This document shows, piece after piece, positions 1 to 6,832 of a stretch of DNA of 32,478 bases (within the stretch, counting starts at the first letter, position 1; each line of letters begins with the position of its first letter). The translations under genes and the position numbers were made by a program. The stretch comes from Paenibacillus profundus (GTDB taxonomy: Bacteria; Bacillota; Bacilli; Paenibacillales; Paenibacillaceae): the NCBI RefSeq assembly GCF_021369635.1, contig NZ_JAJNBZ010000014.1:1-32478 (forward strand), written 5' to 3'. The notes beneath the pieces are model-generated. The model did no database searches, was not told the DNA's origin, and saw only the letters and a list, made by a program, of their open reading frames with translations.

Positions 1-297
1 CGGTTGTTGTCGTTCTTCTATATTCTTGTCCCATACACCGATTGTATTAGTTTAATTACAAGACTGCAACAAAAACATGGAAAACTGTAAGACAATTCAT
101 CCCAAGCCTAAAGGCAAGGGCTTTCTTAGCTAATTTCTGTAATACATTATACCAAGGTAATCTCACCCTTTATTAATAAAAATAAAAACCTGAAGCATAT
201 CTTTGTATTTACACACAATCTTTTAAAAGAATCGTGGTCCACGACTGGAAGTACATTTGTACTTTCGTCTCTCATGAACCCCAACATTTTGAGAGGA

Positions 298-521
<224 letters not shown>

Positions 522-690
522 ATTCTTTTCCGATCATGATCAGAGTGGCGGAGGACGCCACTCCGGATGAGATGCCAGGCACAGCCGAAGGCTGCTAAAA
601 AAACTGTACCCGGATCGATGGGGGAAGTGCCTAGTGGTTCGCCTAGGTGAAGAAAGCCTGTGATGCACATCTATCGATCATCGATTGTCC
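522..690. other. Hairpin-rich non-coding stretch (candidate structured RNA or mobile-element end)
   Basis: This interval between the SDR remnant and the tetR stop has no convincing reading frame but is dense in complementary arms. GAGTGGCG (543-550) pairs with CGCCACTC (556-563) around a 5-nt loop. CAGCC (582-586) pairs with GGCTG (590-594). GATCGAT (613-619) can close over ATCGATC (673-679), enclosing CCTAG (630-634) with CTAGG (643-647) and GTG (627-629) with CAC (666-668). Such nesting suggests a folded RNA or a mobile-element end. I match it to no RNA family. Strand is undetermined because the helices are symmetric. Confidence 0.3.
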
Positions 691-728
691 GAGCAATGAG
701 TGTTTTCCAGCAAGTATGTTCTCTTTTT

Positions 729-1337
729 TCAGTTGGGGTCATCAATCGAAATTCCCTTTAAAAGCAACTTGATCGCATTGACATGCAGGGCTGCATATTC
801 GTCCCCGCTTAAATTTGGCATCGTTAGGCAAAGCTGCGTTGCTCCAGCCAATGTGGACATCACACCAAAACTCAACGTTTCGATATCTTCATTAATAAAA
901 ACGCCTTGGTCGATCCCTGTTTGCAGCACTTGTCTTATTGCACAATAGGCTACTTCTGTGATCTCTCTCAATGTAGCCAATGATTCGGATTCGCTAGAAA
1001 GTGTTCTGGCATACTCTTCGAGTGCTTGGATTAATGGACTTTCACAATCTCTTCCGAATAAATCAGCCATTTCAAGCAACTGTTCGCTGGGAGACGTGGA
1101 TTGCTCAATCGAACGAAGCCACTTTTGTGACATTTGTTCAGCATGCTGGGTAAGCAATTGGAGAAAGAGCACTTCTTTATTTTTAAAATGATGATACAAA
1201 TTGCCTTTACTCATCTGTGTCGATGCACATAAGTCGTCCATTGTAGCTCGATCATAACCTTTTTCAATAAATAATAACTTGGCATGGTTTAAAATAATCG
1301 TTTTTGCTTCTTCTGCTGGCAATCGCCTTCTGGTCAT
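729..1337 (-). CDS. TetR/AcrR family transcriptional repressor
   Basis: A 202-aa one-domain regulator. The N-terminal helix-turn-helix is typical of TetR proteins: ILNHAKLLFIEKGYDRATMD, then LCASTQMSKGNLYHHFKNKE (recognition helix with the YHHF-K-K-E hallmark) at about residues 15-60. The rest is a variable helical ligand-binding and dimerisation domain. The ATG is preceded by GGGAGGAG at good spacing. It lies 17 nt behind the CPBP protease gene on the same strand, so the two form one operon whose promoter carries a perfect 36-bp palindrome (2225-2260) of TetR-operator type. The simple inference is autorepression relieved by an unknown ligand. Intact in length and motifs. Confidence 0.93.
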   Translation of the reverse strand: MTRRRLPAEEAKTIILNHAKLLFIEKGYDRATMDDLCASTQMSKGNLYHHFKNKEVLFLQLLTQHAEQMSQKWLRSIEQSTSPSEQLLEMADLFGRDCESPLIQALEEYARTLSSESESLATLREITEVAYCAIRQVLQTGIDQGVFINEDIETLSFGVMSTLAGATQLCLTMPNLSGDEYAALHVNAIKLLLKGISIDDPN

Positions 1338-1354
1338 AAGCTCCTCCCGGAACC

Positions 1355-2206
1355 TTATGAACGGTTCCTTTTATGCTTGAAAAATTGAAAAGCACCATAT
1401 GAGATAACGATAGCAAAAATCACAAAGAATGCAAACGGCATATCTAGCGTGTGGCGGTATACAATATTTTGCAGCCCCATGTTTTCCAACGTCGATGATC
1501 CATATCCCCAAATGGATGTATTAAAAATGTTCGTGGCAAAATGGATCCCGATGGGAGCAGCCAGACCATTGGTGTGGTAAGCAACGATTCCCAGAAAGAA
1601 TGCCCCCAGCAGGTAATACAACGGTCCAAAAATCCCGTAGCTTAGCATTTCGGGGTTAAAACCATGGATCAGGGCAAAGGTTAGGGAAGTGACGGAGATG
1701 GACCAGAATACACCGCCTCTTAATGATCTGAACATACGGTACATATAGCCTCTGAACAAAATCTCTTCAGCAGCACTTTGAAGCAAAATCAAAGGAGCGG
1801 TAACAATGAGTACACCTAACCACGGGAGCGGATCAAAATGAAGCGTAAAAGCTTGAGGATGCACGCCTATATCGACAAGTAAATACAGGATAAGTGCAAA
1901 AAAATACCATGAAAAATAAATTACAAACTTCCGGAAATCGGGCCTTTTACCTTCAAACAAAAATGTACTAAAAGGAATCTTGAAGAAATACCTGATGATA
2001 ATGAAGACTCCGAAAATCAGGAAAAAAAAGGACAAATAAAGCGTGATCAAACTAGGTAATCCTGAGCGAGTAGCGGGAATCAAAGTATTAAGTAGATTGA
2101 ACCACAATAAAGTGCCGCCTTGCCAAATAATAAAAATGACAATGAACCCTGCTAAAGATTTGAAGCTGAATGGTATCGGCGGTTGAAGGCCATATTTTTT
2201 TTCCAT
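1355..2206 (-). CDS. CPBP family intramembrane glutamic endopeptidase
   Basis: A 283-aa multi-pass membrane protein of the CPBP (CAAX protease and bacteriocin-processing, Abi) family. Motif 1 is AAEEILFRGYMYR with E147, E148 and R152; motif 2 has H181 (LIHGF); the last motif is IGIHFATNIFN with H222 and N226. These are the expected active-site residues. Hydrophobic stretches fill most of the remainder. An in-frame ATG exists 30 codons upstream at 2296, but that start would put the operator palindrome inside the coding region and before the predicted transcription start, so I choose the ATG at 2206 (MEKKYGL), although its ribosome site is weak. First gene of an operon with tetR. Known family roles include prenyl-protein processing, bacteriocin self-immunity and anti-sigma factor cleavage; the substrate here is unknown. 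Confidence 0.9.
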   Translation of the reverse strand: MEKKYGLQPPIPFSFKSLAGFIVIFIIWQGGTLLWFNLLNTLIPATRSGLPSLITLYLSFFFLIFGVFIIIRYFFKIPFSTFLFEGKRPDFRKFVIYFSWYFFALILYLLVDIGVHPQAFTLHFDPLPWLGVLIVTAPLILLQSAAEEILFRGYMYRMFRSLRGGVFWSISVTSLTFALIHGFNPEMLSYGIFGPLYYLLGAFFLGIVAYHTNGLAAPIGIHFATNIFNTSIWGYGSSTLENMGLQNIVYRHTLDMPFAFFVIFAIVISYGAFQFFKHKRNRS

Positions 2207-2224
2207 GACATACACCCATCTCTC

Positions 2225-2260
2225 ATTGTAATTACCGACTATATAGTCGGTAATTACAAT
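2225..2260. promoter_or_regulatory. 36-bp perfect palindrome, likely TetR operator
   Basis: The half site ATTGTAATTACCGACTAT is followed directly by its exact reverse complement, giving an 18+18 palindrome without spacer. The core ACCGACTATATAGTCGGT is of the kind bound by TetR-family repressors. It lies between the minus-strand promoter elements (2271-2286) and the CPBP start (2206), at or just after the expected transcription start, in front of an operon that encodes a TetR protein. Binding by that protein is an inference. Confidence 0.8.
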
Positions 2261-2263
2261 GTA

Positions 2264-2286
2264 CATATCTATTATATGTCTGTCAA
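2264..2286 (-). promoter_or_regulatory. Promoter of the CPBP-tetR operon
   Basis: On the minus strand TTGACA occurs at 2286-2281 and TATAAT at 2276-2271. These two perfect hexamers are only 4 bp apart and cannot be one promoter. TATAAT with an upstream weak -35 (ATCTTT, 18-bp spacing), or TTGACA with TACATT at 2263-2258 (17 bp), are both possible. Either places the transcription start at the operator palindrome. Confidence 0.55.
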
Positions 2287-2288
2287 CA

Positions 2289-2834
2289 TTGAACAAAGAT
2301 TTTGACGCTTGCTATCGCTTGGTTGCCGAAAAAAAACCATCGGTCCTTTGCTTGATCAGCAGCTAATTTTGTTGGATATACCAAGGAGCCACCTCCACTA
2401 AGAGGAAACAGATTGGTACCAGATAAGTTCGCTACCACCTTATATCTAAAAACATCCACAAATCTGAAGATTTGATCTCATTGAAAATAGAATCCCGTAG
2501 GGCTGATAATGCCCACGGTCAAGTAAAATGCTGGTACTGAACTGCGAAAGTGATCACGACTTCTCGCACCTGACTATTTCATAATCGGATGGATTACCCT
2601 CGAATAACCCGTTTTAAATGGCCGCTCGCCTCTTCATCCTCTACGCTATCCTCTTGGTCGTTTTCAATCTTATCACGAATGATCAATTCGCTATTCCACA
2701 AACCCGAGGTTTCCTTCTATTTTTAAAAAATTATTTACTCCGGTTGTTCTTTCAAGCTAAAACCCCTATTTAATTTGTAGGAAAATCAAAAAGCTCCATA
2801 TCTACGTTATCTATTTGATCATTGACAAAATCAT
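2289..2834. other. Gene-poor interval with unrecognised open stretches
   Basis: No gene can be confirmed here. On the minus strand a frame stays open from about 2483 to a stop at 2289 (from a possible GTG: 58 codons, including SGGGSLVYPTKLAADQAKDR), and another from about 2722 to 2600 reads SELIIRDKIENDQEDSVED. They lie in different frames, lack convincing ribosome sites, and match no family I know. They may be remnants of a decayed gene upstream of the CPBP operon. Confidence 0.25.
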
Positions 2835-2993
2835 ATGCATACTTTCGAGCACATTCCTATTGCATCCGCGAAATTGGAAAGCGACCGGACGGAAAAAACG
2901 CGAAGACTGCCTGTTCTTATTGGCAAGAGCGATAACTTTCTGATCCAAATCAACCTGTGGTGTTTGAATCGCCATGACGTGCAAGAGGGATAA
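2835..2993 (+). CDS. Small unrecognised ORF, possibly a gene fragment
   Basis: An ATG-initiated frame of 52 codons (begins MHTFEHIPIASAKLES, ends INLWCLNRHDVQEG) with protein-like composition. No clear ribosome binding site precedes it. After two consecutive stops (TAA, TGA) the same frame opens again to a stop near 3144 with text such as RKIGAMMPHSQRQLENVF, so a longer ancestral gene may have been interrupted. I do not recognise either part, and the antisense frame over the same bases is also open, so coding status is doubtful. Confidence 0.22.
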   Translation: MHTFEHIPIASAKLESDRTEKTRRLPVLIGKSDNFLIQINLWCLNRHDVQEG

Positions 2994-3279
2994 TGATGCT
3001 TCTGCCCGGCCAGCGTCACTGCATTGGGGGAAGCCCGCTCAGATGAGGGGGAGTCTCTGCGAAAAATCGGAGCTATGATGCCGCATAGCCAACGGCAGCT
3101 TGAAAATGTGTTTACTTTGAGGAGCGTTTATTTCCCCCTATTCTAACTTCCATATACATAATTTTATAGAGAGGAAATTGCGATGTTGTACTACTGCCCG
3201 GCTCTTTGCGGCACGCTCCGGTTTTGACATGATGGCGTTCATGCAGATCGTATGGAGGGGAATGAAAAAGCGAAAGCCA

Positions 3280-3639
3280 TTAAGACTTTCCTGACTTGAG
3301 TACCAGATAGCCGGCTTCACGGAAACAAGTAGTGGAATACCAGAACAGTATCAAGGCAATTACCGGGTGAAGAGCGCCGAGCACTCGAAGGGATGGGAAA
3401 TCACCGGAAATTTTTGCTGTAGCATACTGTAATATAATGAGTCCAAGCAAACTGAGACTTTGCCAGCGCACCCTTCTAGACAGCTGTCCGAGGATCGCTA
3501 GCAGCAGCATCAAAACAGGCAAGTATTCGAAAAAATGTACGAATGTTGTATGTCCTCGCCAACTAGACGAGTCTACAAAGAGCACCAACCCGGCTATAAA
3601 TACTTGTACTGCAATACATATGACAAATAAACCGCTCAA
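3280..3639 (-). CDS. DUF6220-like small membrane protein
   Basis: A small membrane protein with four hydrophobic segments. It resembles DUF6220 proteins: IAVQVFIAGLVLFVDSSSW, then HTTFVHFFEYLPVLMLLLA, then LQYATAKI, and GALHPVIALILFW near the C-terminus. The coordinates use a TTG start, giving 119 aa. In-frame sequence continues upstream as KKPNHFRVGFVGLSG to an ATC codon at 3676-3678, preceded by a GAGAGGGGG ribosome site at ideal spacing, so the natural start may be that ATC or an ATG mutated to ATC. The conserved His/Trp pattern is intact. Function of the family is unknown. It converges on a region of gene remnants and overlaps the start of the opposing permease pseudogene region. Confidence 0.7.
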   Translation of the reverse strand: MSGLFVICIAVQVFIAGLVLFVDSSSWRGHTTFVHFFEYLPVLMLLLAILGQLSRRVRWQSLSLLGLIILQYATAKISGDFPSLRVLGALHPVIALILFWYSTTCFREAGYLVLKSGKS

Positions 3640-3834
3640 TCCGACAAATCCAACACGAAAATGATTAGGTTTCTTGATTGGATACCCCCTCTCAGTTTAA
3701 TGTGCGCTTTATCCGCTGTGTACATCGGCCTTAAGAGAAAGCATTTAATGTGTAGACTTGAACCTCCTCTTCAATACCTCCTCTCATTCAATGTTATGAC
3801 CGTATTGTATCTTATTTTCATGCCTATAGAAAAC

Positions 3835-4303
3835 CTGAACAGGGGTGTGATCGGGGAAGGTATCAGCTGTCTTATCGCTTCTTTGCTCGGTTCGACGCCT
3901 GTGACGGGTTATTCCATCAATGCAGGCATCATTTCGATTACAGGTATTGCGGCCGCCGCTTCTTCCTTGCCGTAGGTGTATGCTTTGTCATCTTTGGCTG
4001 CACGGGTAAACTGGGGCCGCCTTAATCTCTTCGATCCCAACGGCCGTCATCGGCGACGTCTTCACCATCCTCTGCGGCATCATCGCCATCAACGGAGTGC
4101 AAGTGATGAAAAACGTAAAAATCGCCGAAAAAGAACTGTACATCATTGCGATCCCGATGATCATAACCTTGGCTCTAGTGATGATTCCGCAAGATTTCTT
4201 GCATCCGTTGCCTACGTTCGTGCAATATCTGTTGGGCTCGCCTATTTTGGCTGCTTCGATTGCGGCGATTGTGTTGAATAAGGTGCTGCCTGGCGGGAGG
4301 TAA
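3835..4303 (+). pseudogene. NCS2-family nucleobase permease pseudogene
   Basis: Fragments of a xanthine/uracil permease in three frames. NLNRGVIGEGISCLIASLLG and STPVTGYSINAGIISITG match the conserved NCS2 segment around TM8. A lost base near 3951-3953 shifts to RRFFLAVGVCFVIFGCTGKL, and another lost base in the G run near 4013-4016 shifts to LISSIPTAVIGDVFTILCG, then AINGVQVMKN and the C-terminal membrane segments to a stop at 4301-4303. Restoring one base at each site gives a continuous C-terminal half. The N-terminal half is missing; the open frame from 3661 to 3834 does not look like NCS2. A hairpin terminator follows at 4382. Almost certainly non-functional as a transporter. Confidence 0.8.
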
Positions 4304-4381
4304 TCTTGAGAAGCGAGACCGTTAAATTTGGGGGACGGTTCCAACCATCCCCTATAAAATAAACGAAAGCAATCGAAACAG

Positions 4382-4432
4382 GGCTGACTTGAAGGCGAAT
4401 TGCCCCCTTCCAGGTCAGCCTTGTCCCTTTTC
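4382..4432 (+). terminator. Hairpin terminator after the permease pseudogene
   Basis: GGCTGAC (4382-4388) pairs with GTCAGCC (4414-4420), with an AAGG/CCTT inner stem, followed by TTGTCCCTTTTC. The U tail is interrupted, so strength is uncertain. Confidence 0.5.
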
Positions 4433-4579
4433 AATGTTGGGTGCTGCGCTGAACGGGGACAACACCGGAGCAATGCGCCATGCAAGCTGCGGGCTCTCAA
4501 TAAAAGACAGCAAGAAATAATTGTTGACATTCGGAAATAATGGAGGCAGTATTTATTTACCAATAAATAAACAACAAAG

Positions 4580-4687
4580 ATGGTAGTCCGGCAAGATCGC
4601 ATAGAACAGATTTTGGCCAAAGCAGTCGACGTATTCGCCGAACTCGGGTATTACAAAGCGACGACGGCTGTCGGGGCTTTTCGGTAG
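4580..4687 (+). pseudogene. Truncated TetR-family regulator (N-terminus only)
   Basis: An ATG opens a 35-codon frame, MVVRQDRIEQILAKAVDVF then AELGYYKATTA, the first helices of a TetR DNA-binding domain. The sequence departs from the family before the recognition helix and stops at 4685. No continuation is found in other frames before the DUF3888 gene. Upstream is an inverted repeat ATTTATT-tacc-AATAAAT (4551-4568), which could be the old operator, and a TTGACA at 4524-4529. It may once have regulated the neighbouring permease or DUF3888 gene. Confidence 0.6.
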
Positions 4688-4889
4688 TACGAAATATCGT
4701 AAATCATATCAATTGAAATCCGTTTCTCTTTCACGGCAATTTCATTGCTTGTACAGCTTCATATTTAAAGATGTCTCTGTAACCCCTGTTCATTCAATCT
4801 TTCGCCTGATCTCGATACACCTCTGTACATGAAATGTTGAGCGAAGAGGAAGTATAGGAAGTAAGCATCTATTTGAGAAGGTAATGGAC

Positions 4890-5330
4890 ATGAAAAAAAG
4901 CCACATAGCTGTCTCTTTACTCATTATCATGATCATGAGTTTCCCTGCACAATCTAATGCCGCCGGGACACAAGGCTTGCCCCAAGAAGACTCGAAAATA
5001 CTGCTGTACCAAGATATGCTGATGCTCTTTCTCGGTCCGAAGATCGATGCGGCAGTGGCCGGCTATTATGCAAAAACGTTATCCTCCGCTCCGATCGTGT
5101 ACCCTTATCAGATTGATGTGGTGCAAGCAAAAAGATTGGGAGGATTTCGACAATTTCATTTCATGATCGAACTTGAAGTTACTCCTACTATCGGACCCCA
5201 TATTACGGTAGGCAAGGATCGGTTGACTTTTGAAGTGGCTCCGACGATACATGGCACAGGAAAGCTGGTTAAGTTCGAGCATTTGGAGACGCATGCGCTC
5301 CCGCCTAATTGGCAACACCTGATGAAATGA
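4890..5330 (+). CDS. Secreted DUF3888 domain protein
   Basis: A 146-aa exported protein. Residues 1-25 form a signal peptide (basic MKKSH, hydrophobic core, SNA-A cleavage site). The mature part has the DUF3888 pattern: QEDSKILLYQDMLMLFLGP, YYAKTLSSAP, YPYQIDVV, then FHFMIELEVTPTIGPHITV with GKDRLTFEV, and a C-terminal VKFEHLETHALPPNW. Two ATGs are available; the second (4890) lies 8 nt after GAGAAGG, while the first (4884) is only 2 nt from it, so the second is preferred. Function of the family is unknown; it is common in spore-forming Bacillota. It looks intact although its neighbours are degraded. Confidence 0.85.
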   Translation: MKKSHIAVSLLIIMIMSFPAQSNAAGTQGLPQEDSKILLYQDMLMLFLGPKIDAAVAGYYAKTLSSAPIVYPYQIDVVQAKRLGGFRQFHFMIELEVTPTIGPHITVGKDRLTFEVAPTIHGTGKLVKFEHLETHALPPNWQHLMK

Positions 5331-5391
5331 CCTTGAGCACAGCAAAAAGTCCTCGGAGCAATTCAGGGCTTTGCAATAGACATTTATGAAC

Positions 5392-5421
5392 AAAAAAAGG
5401 CTGCCCTAAAGTAGTCAGCCT
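5392..5421 (-). terminator. Rho-independent terminator, minus strand
   Basis: On the minus strand AGGCTG (5421-5416) pairs with CAGCCT (5403-5398) and is followed by a run of T residues (A7 on the plus strand at 5392-5398). It sits 60 nt beyond the stop of the DUF4183-like pseudogene and was probably its terminator. Confidence 0.65.
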
Positions 5422-5480
5422 ATCTCTAGCGCAGCCAATGTAAGTGCCACATCCTATTCCAATCGATGTTGGCAATATTA

Positions 5481-5738
5481 TTAGGTTACAACAAATTCCA
5501 CCATAACTGGGACAGCAGGGTCAAGTGCATCGCCCCCCGGGATTGACAGCGTTGTTATGGTTGCAGTTGAAGTGCTGCTCAATTGGGGCACGCCATTGGT
5601 TGTAATAGGCAGGCGAAGCAGGAAATGCCGCTGCAGCCATGCCAGCGTCATTTATAAATGCTGTGGCTGCAATCGTAAATGCGGCCCCCCGTCCCCGCCT
5701 TAACCTGATAAGAAGTTGGAGCAGATAAATTATAGTCC
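5481..5738 (-). pseudogene. DUF4183-like protein pseudogene, two frameshifts
   Basis: Reading the minus strand across three frames gives one protein-like chain. First comes YNLSAPTSYQVKAGTG; after a length change in the G6 run (5685-5690) GAAFTIAATAFINDAG and FPASPAYYN; then after a lesion near 5598 NGVPQLSSTSTATITTLSIP and GGDALDPAVPVMVEFVVT to a stop at 5481. The YYN..NGV.Q ... L..G.P...EFVV pattern resembles DUF4183-type small domains of Bacillus and Paenibacillus (surface or exosporium-associated in some cases). About eight bases seem missing at 5598, since YYN is normally followed by a few residues before NGV. The 5' end is lost at the tRNA terminator. The family call is from memory of the pattern and is moderately sure. 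Confidence 0.55.
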
Positions 5739-5756
5739 AGGTTCTATTCCATATAC

Positions 5757-5784
5757 AAAAAAAAACCTTCTGCATCAAGGGTTT
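5757..5784 (-). terminator. Terminator of tRNA-Leu
   Basis: Minus strand: AAACCCTT and AAGGTTT pair with one bulged C around a GATGCAG loop, then a run of 9 T (A9 at 5757-5765). It lies 17 nt past the tRNA CCA end. Confidence 0.7.
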
Positions 5785-5800
5785 CGGGATGTATGAGTTA

Positions 5801-5887
5801 TGGTGCGGTCAAGAGGACTCGAACCTCCACGGGTGTTACCCCACTAGAACCTGAATCTAGCGCGTCTGCCAATTCCGCCATGACCGC
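5801..5887 (-). tRNA. tRNA-Leu (anticodon CAG)
   Basis: An 87-nt class II tRNA. The acceptor stem GCGGTCA pairs with TGACCGC, followed by discriminator A and an encoded CCA (5803-5801). The anticodon stem CTAGA/TCTAG holds the loop TTCAGGT, giving anticodon CAG, which reads CUG leucine codons. A long variable arm (TGGGGTAACACCCG) and the T-loop GGTTCGAGTCC are present. It stands alone with its own promoter at 5938-5966 and terminator at 5757-5784. Confidence 0.97.
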
Positions 5888-5937
5888 ATATTTAGTAACT
5901 TTCATTTTGTAATCATTTTTTCTTAGCGACAAAAAAT

Positions 5938-5966
5938 ATAATACCATGTACACAAAGCTACGTCAA
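5938..5966 (-). promoter_or_regulatory. Promoter of tRNA-Leu
   Basis: Minus strand TTGACG (5966-5961), a 17-bp spacer and TATTAT (5943-5938) form a near-consensus sigma-A promoter about 50 nt before the tRNA 5' end. Confidence 0.8.
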
Positions 5967-5979
5967 CCATTTCTCACAA

Positions 5980-6021
5980 AATATTTTTAAATCCCCCTGG
6001 ACCAACCATAATCAGGGGGAT
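5980..6021 (-). terminator. Terminator after the AhpD-like gene
   Basis: ATCCCCCTG and CAGGGGGAT form a 9-bp stem on the minus strand (arms 6021-6013 and 5999-5991), followed by TTAAAAATATTTT. It lies 35 nt beyond the stop of the carboxymuconolactone decarboxylase-like gene. Confidence 0.65.
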
Positions 6022-6055
6022 TCTTCGCTTGATTTTTTGTTCTCTTTTCGATCGA

Positions 6056-6400
6056 TTAGGTTAAGTAGGTGCCGTTAAGCGCCTGCTGCACCCGCGTAAC
6101 TCCTTGAGAGAGCGCATGTCCGCCTCCAAGAGCAGCTGCGACGGCGACGGCCTCCATAATTTCTGCATCGGCCGCCCCTTTGTGCCTAGCCTCGTTCACG
6201 TGATATAACGTGCACACCTCGTTGTTGGCGAACAATCCGATGCCGAGGGCGATAAGTTGCTTCGTCTTCGCATCCAATGCCCCGTCAGAGAAGCAAGCGC
6301 CAGTAAAGACATGATAGGCTTGTACAACGTCAGGCAGGGTAGATTCCAATTCTGATATTTCATTCTTGTAAGCTTGTACCTTGTTATCCATCTCGGACAT
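6056..6400 (-). CDS. Carboxymuconolactone decarboxylase-like (AhpD-fold) protein
   Basis: A 114-aa all-helical protein of the CMD/AhpD family, which includes peroxiredoxin-partner AhpD and gamma-carboxymuconolactone decarboxylase. The core reads LDAKTKQLIALGIGLFANNE, then VCTLYHVNEARHKGAADAEI and AVAVAAALGGGHAL. The family redox motif is normally CxxC-x3-H; here the first cysteine is replaced by asparagine (N60), leaving C63 and H67 with E61. A classic AhpD disulfide is therefore not possible within one chain, so a single-cysteine chemistry or another role is likely. The start follows GGAGGAGGT at good spacing. Monocistronic by its own terminator, although the next upstream gene is on the same strand. 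Confidence 0.88.
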   Translation of the reverse strand: MSEMDNKVQAYKNEISELESTLPDVVQAYHVFTGACFSDGALDAKTKQLIALGIGLFANNEVCTLYHVNEARHKGAADAEIMEAVAVAAALGGGHALSQGVTRVQQALNGTYLT

Positions 6401-6503
6401 GTTCGTTACCTCCTCCGCTGTCTCCCGAGATGATGAGTCATTCTCAGGCGCAGCGACCGATCTTTACGTATCCTAGGATAACCTGTCCAAGCGTACTTCA
6501 TCC

Positions 6504-6743
6504 CTACTGGCTTTCTTGTTCCGAATCTAACAGCTCAAGCTCCAAACGCGGCTCACTGGATGGCTGAATCGAGTATGTGCGGCTCAGCTTGACGACACGC
6601 CGGTTTCGTTTGCGAATCATGACCTGTTCTTCATCCCAAGCGACGACCCAGCCGATGATATCATTCATTTTTAGCATATCTCGAACGATACGCACCAGTG
6701 TGCCTTCCTGGCGGTAACGGTCCAACACCTGTTCTTCCATCAT
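6504..6743 (-). CDS. Small hypothetical protein (79 aa)
   Basis: A 79-aa charged protein rich in Val, Arg and Glu. The central part, MKMNDIIGWVVAWDEEQVM-type followed by IRKRNRRVVKLSRTYSI, suggests a small beta-barrel such as an SH3-like or Sm-like fold, but this is a guess from the alternating pattern. It starts with two adjacent ATG codons 9 nt after GGAGG. A strong terminator hairpin (6777-6809) ends only about 34 nt before its start, leaving little room for a separate promoter, so expression may need read-through from the gene upstream. I do not recognise a family. Confidence 0.65.
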   Translation of the reverse strand: MMEEQVLDRYRQEGTLVRIVRDMLKMNDIIGWVVAWDEEQVMIRKRNRRVVKLSRTYSIQPSSEPRLELELLDSEQESQ

Positions 6744-6776
6744 ACCCTGTAACCTCCATCACTTCATATGTTGTAA

Positions 6777-6809
6777 AAAGACCTGCAGCACAACCGCTGA
6801 CAGGTCTTT
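6777..6809 (-). terminator. Terminator or attenuator between two small genes
   Basis: AAAGACCTG (6777-6785) pairs perfectly with CAGGTCTTT (6801-6809); on the minus strand it is followed by a U run (TTTTTACAAC). It terminates the 6833-7156 gene and sits directly before the ribosome site of the next gene. Confidence 0.75.
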
Positions 6810-6832
6810 ACGCACGTTTCGACGATATCGGC

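Noticed and set aside
575..600. GCCGAAGG element resembling part of a glycine riboswitch
   Set aside because: The rest of the aptamer is missing and no glycine-related gene is downstream on either strand.
2420..2450. T-box-like GGTGGTAGCGAA motif on the minus strand
   Set aside because: The conserved GGTGG-N-ACCGCG antiterminator core is not matched and no aminoacyl-tRNA or amino-acid gene follows.
2831..3019. Minus-strand 62-codon frame opposite the small ORF
   Set aside because: Arg/Ser/Leu-rich composition typical of antisense translation; no ribosome site.
3988..4620. 210-codon minus-strand frame
   Set aside because: Antisense to the NCS2 pseudogene and tetR remnant, whose plus-strand homology is clear.
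5521..5778. 85-codon single minus-strand frame as a cysteine-containing peptide gene
   Set aside because: Its start lies inside the tRNA terminator, and only the middle part fits the DUF4183-like chain; the C-terminal part is an out-of-frame reading.
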